64,000 nt of DNA, taken from Neotamlana nanhaiensis. GTDB lineage: Bacteria; Bacteroidota; Bacteroidia; Flavobacteriales; Flavobacteriaceae. Position numbers and translations under genes: made by a program. How positions within the stretch are numbered: position 1 is the stretch's first letter; each line of letters begins with the position of its first letter. Of the stretch, positions 26,143-38,100 are shown piece after piece. The notes below the pieces were generated by a model that ran no database searches, had not been told where the DNA came from, and worked only from the letters and a program-made list of their open reading frames with translations. Location: contig NZ_JTDV01000001.1 in NCBI RefSeq assembly GCF_000943555.1, forward strand, positions 372,001-436,000, given 5' to 3'.

Positions 26143-29100
26143 TTATCTATATAAGGTGAAATGTCCAACAAAACTTCTGTTATCATTGCTATCGTTAAGT
26201 TTTACAACATACCAATAATCTCCCGTTGGTAGTGGCTTACCTTTGTAATTACCATCCCAAGTATCGTTTACACCAAGCGTTGCTATTTTACGTCCGTATC
26301 TATCAAAAATATCGAAAGTAATGTTTGGATATTGTCCCACACAACCTGGTCCCCATTCGTCTAAATCGTTATCATTATTTGGGGTAAAGTAATTAGGAAT
26401 ACACACATCAATAAACTCAAAATAAGCTGTTGTGGTTGCCACACACCCATTACTATCGGTTACAGTTACGGTATAATCGCCCGAAGCATAAATAAAATAG
26501 CTATTTTCACTTCCTTGGTCGTCGCCATTTAAAGTATACTGGTAATTACCAGAACCTCCTGTGGCCGTAGCAACAATTTCGTTCATATCGCCTTGAGCAA
26601 GCGAAATCGCTAATGGATTGTAATTTTCAATTTCGAAAGCTATAATTTCTTCACAGGTATTGGTATGGCGAACGGTAATAAAATGTGTTCCAGGAGAAAT
26701 ATCGGTAAATATATTACTAAGCTGATAACTTCCACCATCTAAAGCATAATCAATATCACTTAAATCGATATTTGTATCATCTACGGTTACCGTTACCATA
26801 TTACTTGTAGCATCGATTCCGTTGGTACAATATTCAACATCAATTTCAGCTGAAAAATCTACCGCCTCTGGGAATGTTATATTCCATTCCGATTCACAAC
26901 CAAGGGCATCAACAATATAAACAATATGATCGCCACCAGATAAATTCGTAAAATCGAATAGTGTTTGTGTTGCTGTTCCTACGGTATATGTTCCGTTAGG
27001 ATCATCTAAAACGACGCTATACGGCATTTCTCCGCCTGAAACTTCTATACTAAATTCGCCGTCTTGATCGCCCGAACAAGCTTCAGGATACATAGAATCT
27101 GGAACAATTGTTATAACTACTGGAATAGGATCTTCAATAATAAAATCATACAACACATAGCATCCTAATTCATCTTGAACAATAACTTGATAAGTTCCTG
27201 CCGAAAGGTTTTCGAAGGTATCTTCTTCAAAAAATTGATCTAATCTTGGTGAAATAGCATACTTAATAATTCCTGTTCCGCCAGAAGCGGTTACTTCTAA
27301 ACGACCATTACTAGTTCCTGGACAAGTTACATTTGAAACATTAAAACTTGCTGTTAAAGGAGCATCTGGTTCGGTAATAGAAACAGAGTTACTTATAGTT
27401 AAACAATCGCCACTATCAACTCTAATTTGGTAGTCACCGGCTGGTAAATTTGTAAAAACACCCGGACTATCTTGAGTTACTGGCGTAATGGCATTACCCG
27501 CAGTATCCTCCAAAGTATAAATATAATTTCCTAAACCTCCTTCGGCAGTAGCCATAATAACACCTGTTGTGTCTCCAGAACAATTAATTGTTGCGTTTAC
27601 TACATCTAAATTAATTATTAACGTTGGTAAAGGTTCAATAGTTATTTCATTTGATACTACTGATGTACAACCATTCGCATCTCTTACATAATATTGATAT
27701 GTTCCATCTGAAACAGCGAATGTTACAGACGATGTAAATGATCCTAAAATTGTAGCAAAATTAGCTGTTTCACTATATTCATAACTACCTGTTCCACCTG
27801 TTGCACTTAATGTTAAAGTAGATTGCGTTAAACAGGTTTGCGATGTTTCTTTTACTAAGCTTGCTTGTACTTCGTTAGGCTGATTAATTGTTATATCCAC
27901 TGAAGTAGCACTACAATTATAACCATCTGTTACGGTTATATTATAAGTTCCTGCAGCTAAACCATCGAAAACTGGATTCGTTTGCGGGCCTGAGCTACTT
28001 ACAGTTGGTGAAAGCATATTTAAAGTATACGTGTAATTACTACCTTGACCGCCAATTGCAGACACGGTTATGCTTGCGTTAGCATAACCATAACAAGATA
28101 ATAAAGTTGTATCTGGAACTGCGGTAACTACAATAGGATCTGGATTAACCAATACCACATTTACCGAAGCTATACATCCATTTACATCTCTTACACTAGC
28201 TGTATAATTGTTAGCTGTTAAATCTTGAAAATTTGGATTCGATCCGTAAGGTACAACTACCGCGCCACCTGTAATTTCAAGTTGATATTCGTAACCTAAC
28301 CAACCTCCAGCTGCAACAACTGTAATGGAACCATCATTATTTCCAGAAACACAAGTTATTTCGGTATGGGTTTCATTAATTGTTAATGCTTCCGTTGGGG
28401 CATCAATTGTAAAGTTTCGTGCTACTGTACAATATGGCGTATTAGTTAAACTTGCTGTAATGGTATATGTTCCTGAGGTTAACCCAGATATAGTAGTTGG
28501 TCCCGCGTTTGGTACTGTACCCGTGGTAACCGTAGCTCCAGAAGTATCTGTTACAATATAACTAAACTCACCAGATTCATCGGTTGGTGTTGGTATTCTA
28601 TCAACAAACGTTACATTTACACTACCATCATTATCACTAAAACAAGTTACATTTACAACAGAATCTATTTCTAAATCGAATGTATTAGGATCGTTCACGT
28701 AATGTACGCTCTCGACAATACAATTAGTATCTAAATTTGTAACCGATACGGCATAATTACCAATTGGTAATCCTGTAAATATACCTATGGTATTGGTTTG
28801 GTTATAAACACTTCCATAAACGCCCGAAGCATCAATATCTTGAACAGTAAATTCTAAATTAGTTGGTGTTGGACCAGTAGTATTTGCTGTTACTGTGATG
28901 TCTTCATCGTTAGTACAAGTAATTGTATTATCAACCGTAATATCTAAACTATCTATGGCTGTAAATGGAGTTATGCTTGCTGAGGTGCTTCCAACACATC
29001 CATTATCATCATACACATTAATTGTGTAAGTTCCTCCTGAAAAATCAGATTCTATATATGATGTTTCTGCACCATATTGCACCACTGTTCCGCCTTTAAT

Positions 29101-32100
29101 AAACTCATAAATGGTATAATTTCCAGAACCGCCAGTTACAGTAGAAACCGATATTGAAGCATAATTTGCTGCATTTACTCCAGAATTACAAGCATACTCT
29201 ACTACAGTTGGAGCTGTAATTACAATAGCATCCGCTTCGTTTACCACAACACTTTCTGTTGCAACACAACCTCTTCCTGAATTCACTTGAACGGTATAAG
29301 TTCCTACACTTAAACCTGTAAATACATTTGATGTTTGAGCAGACACTACAATTGGCGCCGTTATTTCGTAAGTATAAATTGGGTTATCGTTAGTTACTGG
29401 TAAATTTACAGTAATAGTACCATCGCTACCGCCATTACAACTTACATCGGTTGATGTTGCTGTAAATGTAACTGGTGTTGCTGCATCTAAAACAATAGTT
29501 GCGTCGTTAGTACAAGATGTAGTTACATCGGTTACGGTAACTGTATAAGTTCCAGATGGTACACCAGAGAATACATTTCCGCTTAAACTTACACTTGCTG
29601 GATTTGGACTTATTGCATAACTATAAGTTCCTGAGCCTCCAATAGCATTAACAGTTATAACGCCATCATCATCTGTACAAGATGGTACTGTTGTTAATTC
29701 TGGTGTTATTCCTAGAGCATCAAATACCTCAATAGTATTGGTACTTGTAGCGGTACACCCATTGGCATCTCTAACTGTAACAGTATAAACTCCTGGTGTA
29801 TTTACTGTTAATGTATCACTTGTTTGATACGAATTTCCACCATCAATACTATATTCAAAAGGTGCAACGCCGGTTGTACTGGCTATTGTAAATGTATAAG
29901 CATCTCCAGTTAAGTTACATTGATTTGATGATAAACTTGGTAATGTTACTGTTGGTAAAGGATCGGATGTGATTGTAACATCTAGCATTGCCGGACAGTT
30001 GTTAACATCTAACACATAAACATCCCAATTTGTATTTACTGAAATATCTAGAATAGCCGAATTATTATTTGAATAATCTCCCGCTATTGGAGTTACGCCA
30101 TCTTCAACAAAAGCATAAGTATATGGCGCCGTTCCTCCACTTGCGCTAACGGTTACTTGAGCACCAATATTACAATTTGCATTTACATTACTTGTTTCTG
30201 TAATGCTAACACTTGTTGGTTCTGTTACTGTAATAGATGTTGTTGCTGTACAGCCCGTAGTCTCGTCGGTTACCTCAACAGCATGTGTTCCTGCAGCTAA
30301 ACCATTAAGTACAATGGTATTAGACGTTTGCCCAGAAATAACTGTGGTTCCCCCATCTACTGAATAACTATATGTGCTATTAAAATTTGAAACTGTAAAA
30401 GTTATGGCACCATCGGCACTTCCGTTACAGCTTAGGTTTGAAACTAACTGTCCCGATACCGAAATATTTGTAACAGGATTAACGGTGTATGATTCTTGAT
30501 ACGTACATCCATTGGCATCTGTAACTTCAAATGTGTAGGTATTTGGCAATAATCCTGTAAACACACCTGAAGCAGCTCCAGTAGTGTTTGTTGTTGCACT
30601 TGCAGGCGCTAAAATAGCATACCCTAATGGCGCATCTCCACCGGTGGCCGTTAACGTAACTGTGCTTGTTGTTACTAAACAGGTTATATTGGTAGATGAA
30701 AAATCTAAATCGGTTGGTGGATTTAACGCTGGTACATTTTGTATTACCGTAGCACTTAAACAACCATTACTGTCCATAACAACTATACTTACGTTTCCAG
30801 ATGCATTTGTGCTGAACGTATTAGCCGATGAAAATGATGTTCCACCATCAAAACTATAAGTATATGGTGCGGTTCCACCACTTGCTGTTACAGTAACAGT
30901 TGCGGCTTGCGATGCATTTGAAGCGTCGCAGGTTAAGCCTTGTGTTAAGGTTGCATTTGCAACAACAATAGCTGGTTCGGATAATACAACAGGTACAGTA
31001 GCCGAAATACATGATTTACTATCGCGCACCACTACATTATAGGTTGAAGCTGTTAATCCAGAAAATACATTCGAACTTTGGAATGTCGTTCCGTTATCAA
31101 TACTATATTCATAAGGTCCTTCTGTACCTGAAGCGGTTACGGTTATAGTACCATTACTTCCTCCGTTACAACTTATATCGGTATGAGATTCTGTAGCTAT
31201 TGGAGTTCCTAACACATCAACAGTTACAACACTAGACGTTGCTTGACACGCTTGACTATTAGTTACTCTAAACTCGTAAGTTCCAGAGGTAGTTACTGGG
31301 TAAGTAGCGCTTCCAATATTGGTGAAAGCACCGCCGTTAAAACTTAACTCATAAGTATAAGGTCCCGAACCTGTGCCTCCGCTTGGTGTTAACACAATGG
31401 TTCCTTCTGGAGTAGTTGTACAGTCTAAATCTTTAGTTAAATCGGCATCCAATTGCAACTGCGGATCAATAGTGTAAGTAGTTGACGCAATACAACCGTT
31501 ATCATCTTGAATACTTAATGTATAAGTTCCTGGCGAACTTAAATTAAAACTTGGACTGGTTTGGTATGCGCCGCCAATACTATAGGTTGCAACACTATTA
31601 TATGTTGTACCTGTAATAGTTATTGCTAATGGATTACCTACATAACATTGAGGTGTTAATGTATTAATTGTTGGTTCGGCATCTCTAGGTAAATAAATTG
31701 TATCAAATTGAATACATCCGTAAGCATCGCGAACATAAATATCGTAAGTTTCATCGCCTGCAAGATTAAATGCATTAGATGCAGACCAATTTCCTGGTAC
31801 AATAGGATTACCCGTAACCACTGCTTGATATTCATACGGTCCTGTTCCATCGCTAGCCGTAGCTACAATTGTTCCTAAATTATTACAATTTGCATTTTCT
31901 GAAACTATTGCCGTTACCGATAATAATATAGCAGATTCGGTGATATTAAATTCGGTACTAACAACGCTACAACCTTCATTTGTAGCACCCGAATCTTCAG
32001 TAATTACAATAACATAATTTCCAAAATCTAAAGTTCCTAAATTAGTAACTGTTAATGTACCATTGGCTGGTACAGTTCCTGTTCCAGAAACTCCTGTTGG

Positions 32101-35100
32101 ATTTAACGATAACGATTCTCTTATATCGTAAGTTACATTGGTTGCAACGCCATAAGTGCTATTAATATTAAAACTTACTGTTCCATCGGCACTTCCTGTA
32201 CAGGTAATATTATTTGGCACCACACTCGATGCTGTTAAGGTTGAGTTTGTTGGAATAGGAATATCTGCTTGCTCATAATAATAACACATTGTAGCTTCAT
32301 CGTAAACCACAAAAGTATAAGTTGCTCCAGGCACTAAATTTATAAAAGTAGTTTGTCCTGGTAAAGTTTCGTCTTGCCATGGTGCCGTTGTTGGCGCTGT
32401 ATAAACCATTCCAGGACCTGTGTAAATCGCAAAATGAAATGGTCCTGATCCTGTTAACGGCGTTCCTATTGATACCGTTGCAGATCCTCCAGTTGAACAA
32501 TCTGCTGGTGGTGCAATTACAGAAATATCTAAATCGTCTGGTGGTGAGGCCACAAGAATATTTTGTACCATTGCAGTACACCCATTAGCATCTGTAATTA
32601 TTATTTCATATAAACCAAAATCAACTACTTCAAATACTGCAGTTGAACCATTTTGGTTGGTAATAGCATTATCATAACCATTTACACCAGTTACATGATA
32701 GGTGTAATTTGGTGTACCACCAGAAACCGAATTAATAGTAATTGTTCCTAACGAAACACCGCCTGCGCCACAAGTTATTGGCGTTACGGTATGCGATAAA
32801 ACCACGGGTGTTGGTTCTGTTATAGTAATAGTATCTGTATCGGTACAACCTTTAGCATCGGTTACTGTAATCGTATAGCTACCTGCTGCTAATCCTGCGG
32901 TTTGGGTACCATAATCTGTTCCTGTGGTATTATTAAATACGTTTATTACATATGGAGGTGTTCCTAAAGTCGTATTAATGGTAACATCAATAGCCGCATT
33001 AGCTTCACCACTACACGTAATGAATGCTGTTTGGGTAACTAAAGAAATCTCAGGGTTTACAGGGTTTGTAACAGTAATATCGTTAGTTTCAACGCTACAA
33101 TTATTAGTGTCTGTTATTCTAAATCTATAAGTACCAGCAACAGTTGTATTGTAAGTAAATGAACTTCCTGTTGGTGTTGGTGTAACTACTGTATAAGTTG
33201 CTCCACTATCTGTAGATACTTCGTAAGTGGTATATGAAGCTGATCCGCCTGAAATATTTACATCTATAGTAGCATCGGTTGGTGCAGAACAAGCAATATC
33301 AGTTGTAAGCAATGCATTGGCTAATAATTGTGGATTAACAACCAACGTTTGTGTGGCTGTACAACCATTGTCATCTCGAATTGTAAAAGTATAAGTTCCT
33401 GGTGATGTGATAGTAAAATTAGGACTCGTTTGATAACCCGTTCCCATACTATACATGGCTGTTCCTACAGATACCGATCCGCTTAATGTTACAACTAAAT
33501 CACTTCCAATATAACATTGCTGAGCAATTGGGTTTAATATAGGCGTTGCATCTTGAGAGATATTAACTGTTGTAAAGGTGATACAACCATTATTATCTCG
33601 AACATACACATCCCAAGTTAAATTGGTTGCCGAATTAGTATCAACCGTAATTACGTTGCTATTTAAATACGCTGTTGCTATTGGCGCTGTGGCACCTGAA
33701 ACAACGGCTGCATAAGTGTAATTTGGAGTTCCTCCAGAAGCTGATACCGTAATTTGTGATGTATCGTCATCACAATAAATATTTGTTGTAGTTGCCGAAA
33801 CAGCCAACGCACTTGAAGGTTCCGTAATGGTAACCGAAGTTGTATCGGTACATCCAGTGGCCTCATCGGTCACTTCAATAGTATAAGCCCCAGCATTTAA
33901 ACCGGTTAACGAAATAGAAGGTCCTGTTTGTCCTGTAACAACAGTTGTTCCTCCATCAACGGTATAACTATAAGTACTTCCAAAATTTGAAACATCAAAT
34001 GTTATCGCTCCTGTGGTATCACCAAAACAATCAACATCGGCAATTAAGGTTCCTGTTACTACAATATTTGTAACTGGAGTTATAGTGAATGATTCTTCAT
34101 AAAAACAACCATTTTCATCGGTTACTCTAAACACGTAAGTATCCGGTGTTAATCCTGTAAAAATTCCTGTAGAAGCTCCTGTAGTATTTGATGTCGCACT
34201 TGCAGGCGATATAATACTATAAGTTAATATACCTACACCATTGGTAGCGGTTAAAGTAACATCGCTAGTAGTTATTAAACAGGTAACCGCCGTTGCAGAA
34301 AATGATAAATCTGAAGGTGGATTTAAAGCCGTTAAAGTAACACTATCGCTATAAATACATCCGTTAGCATCTCTAACCGAATAATTTATAGTTTGGTCGC
34401 TTCCATTATCGTTAATTGTTAATGTATTCGTTGAAGTATATCCGCCACCATTAAAACTATATAAATACGGAGCTGTTCCTGTTGTAGGTACTGCAATAGT
34501 TATTTGAGCTGGATCGAATGTATTTGAAGCATTACAAGAAAAACCTGTAACAGTATGCGATGTCGCTAATGCTGTTGGAGCTGTTAAGGTTGCAGATCCG
34601 TTATAAATACAACCGTTAGCATCTCTTACTACGTAAGTATAAGTCCCTTCGGATAAATTATCATAAAATGATGCTGATGTAAATCCAGCTGAATCAAAAT
34701 TATATTCGTAAGGTGCTTGTCCGTTTGAAACTACAATTTGTACCGATCCATTAACATCACCATTACATAAAGGATTAATAACTGTTTCTGTTGCCGTTGG
34801 ATTGGTTATTGGATTAATAACAACTGAAGCTTCTGCAACACAGCTTTCAGCATCTGTAATTCTAAAATAATAGGTTCCGCTGCTTGAAGCAACATAAGTA
34901 AACGGGCTAGCTGCTGGTGTTGGTGCTATTGCAGTAAATGTAGTGCCATCGTTAGACACCTCATAACTTGCATATGGTGTATAGCCACCGTTAAAACTAA
35001 TCTCTATTTCGGCATCAGGAGTTGTTGTACAATCTAATCCTTTTAAAACTGTTGCATTTAATTGTAATTCAGTTGCAATGGTTTCGGTATCTAAAGTTAC

Positions 35101-38100
35101 TGTACACCCGTTTGCATCTCTAACAATAATATCGTAAGTACCTGGTGTTAAATTGTTAAATGTGTTTGAGGATGTAAATGCACCTCCATTAATATTATAC
35201 TCATAAGGTGCTAAACCTCCAGAAGCCGAAACCTCTAATGTTATACCACTACCACTATTATAACAATATCCGCTAGTTGCAGTAACTGTTGCTGTTGGTG
35301 CCGACGGATTTATTACTAAAACTGTGGTTGTTGTTGTACAACCGTTAGCATCAGTCGCTCTTATCGTATAATCTCCTTCTGCTACATCTGCAAGAACACC
35401 GTTAGTAGGGAAAGTTTCAACTAAAGTTAACGTAGCAGTATCTAATAATTCATATGTATAAGCAGCAGTACCTCCTGTAGCAGAAGCTGTTAATGTTGCT
35501 CCTGTTAAACATGTTGGTGCTGTTTGTGAAATAGAAACACTTAACGCTGAAGGCTCTGTTATCTCTTGATCCAATGAAAATTCACATGTATCTGCAGCAT
35601 CTTCATATCTAACTAAAACCGTATAATTTCCTGCAGATAAATTATCTATAGTGTACGGTGAAGTGGTTTGCGTTAACCAAGTTGTGCCGCCATCAATAGA
35701 ATATTGGTATCCGTTGTTAGTATCATAATTTTCTACAGATATTTCAATAGAACCATCTGATGCTCCTGAACAAGATACATTACTAAAACCAGTTACATCG
35801 GCAGTAAATTCATTTCCAGACTGAACAACAAATGGAAAATCTACTTCGGTAATACAAGAAACAGGTAATTGATATACGCGAATATCATCAATAGCCAAAT
35901 CATTTCCACTAATTCCAAAAATATTAGTACGTACAACAAAATCTAAAGTTGTATTTGCTCCAGGATTTAACTCCAAATTATACTCAATCCACTGTTCATT
36001 ATTAGGAATATTCCCTGTAGTTATTGAAGATACAATATTCCCCGTAGCCGGATCTAATACAGCTAATAGTAAATCTGGCTCAATTATATGACTACTAGAA
36101 CGTACAACATTCGCAACAAACAAATTAACTCTAAGCGTCTGATTTGGTATAATATCTGTAATACGTTTTCTGTAGAAATTATCATCTAAAGAAATTCCTG
36201 CTGTGGTTGATGGATCGCCTACGTTAACCAATAAGTATCTCCCAAAACTAGAACGATTTCCTGTAGTATGGTCGGCAGGATTCCACCAAGCTCCAAACGG
36301 ACTTTCAATATTGTAAGTAACAGAATACTCACCGTCGTTTACACTAATGCCACCACGCCCAGGACCTGGCCTATGTTGAGATTCAAAGATGTAAAATTCA
36401 ATTCCTGAAGATTCTACGTTTTCTTGTCCGAAACCAAAATCTTCGTTTAATAAATTACTATAAGTTGGTACATTATCTAATTGATACCTTACTGTAATAA
36501 CATGAGATCCTTGAGGCACATCTAAAAATGTTCTTGGATCTGACGTATTTGTGTTTTCTACACCATCTAATAAATAGGTATAAGTAAAAGAATCTGTCTC
36601 TTCATTCGTAACAGTTACCGTTGTATTCGCTGTACCATCACAGTTAAAATCTGGATCACTTACTATAATTGTAGGTGCCACTGGCTCTGGAGCTAATGTT
36701 ATTTCTGGCATAGCATAAATACAACCATTCGCATCTCTTACATATAAAGTATACGTTCCAGGCATAACATAAGCACTATTTGTAGCACTCCATGTGGCTT
36801 GATTATCAAAACTATATTCATAAGGAGGCGTTCCACCTTGCGGATTGGTTATGCGTACACGACCTTCTCCATTTGGCCCACAACCGGCCAATTCGGACAC
36901 ACCACTAGCAGCCGTTAATGCGTTATCGGGTTGGGTAATGGTTAAATCTTGCGTACCACTTAAACATTCTACACCGTTTAATGTAAATCGAACCTGCGTA
37001 GTATAAGTACCTGAATTTAAGTTTGAAAATATAGGTGAAGTACTATAAGTTACACCATTATCTATACTATATTCTACTGTAAAACCATTTGCATCGTTTA
37101 CATTAAAAGTAATTTCTCCTGTATTAGCATTATAACATAATATGTTATTAGATGATACCGTAAACGTAGGCACATCAATAGCATCTACAACTATGGAGGT
37201 TTCAGCAGAACAGTTATTATAATCTACAACCGTAATATTATAGGTTCCTGCATTTGTTACACTATATGTAGGTGTTCCTTGGAAAACGGTTGTACTATTT
37301 ATAAAATATGAATATGGTGGTGTACCTCCAACAGGGTAAATAGTAATTTCGCCATCTGTACAGGTTAGAGGTGTTGTTAATGCCGCTGTTACTGTAAGTT
37401 CTGGCGGATTATTAATTTCAATATCTTGGGAATATTCACAGCCATCTTCGGTAGAAACGTTAACAGTATATGTACCAGGGTTTAAGTTACTAAAGGTATA
37501 ATTATTATCGTTTATTGGACCAACATTATTTATTAAAGTAGCCCCTTGATAAATTGAAAAGAAATACTGCGGACGCACATCGTTAGCAGCTAAAACGACA
37601 CTTCCTAAATCGCCATAACACAAGGGCTGATTAATAATAGTTGATACTGTAAAATCGCGCTCGCGAACTTGTACATCTGGTACAGAAAAAATACACGGAT
37701 TTGGCGTAACACCAATTTGACGAATAAACACCTCGTATAAACCAGCTGTTGTAACGGTAAACACATTACTTGTTTGGTAGTTTGTACCATCTATACTATA
37801 CTCGTATCCACTTGGTACACCACCTACTCTAATTTCACCTGGTGTTGTACAATAAATATCTCTTGCTGTTACATTGGGTACTAAAATATTTGTATAGACG
37901 TTAAAATAAAATTGATTAAAACAACCTCCATCATAATTTAATGTTAATCGGTATTGCCCTTCGGTATCAATGGTATAATCTGGACCTGTAGCTACTTGGT
38001 TCCAAGTACAAGCATCATCTTCGTTCGCACAGTCTTGATTTGTTACTGCTGTACAACTACTTTCATCTAACTTTTCCCAAATTATTGAAGTCGTATCTGT

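Noticed and set aside
30527-32588. Short open frames on both strands inside the giant adhesin
   Set aside because: They are shadows in alternative frames of low-complexity Thr/Ser/Gly-rich repeats.
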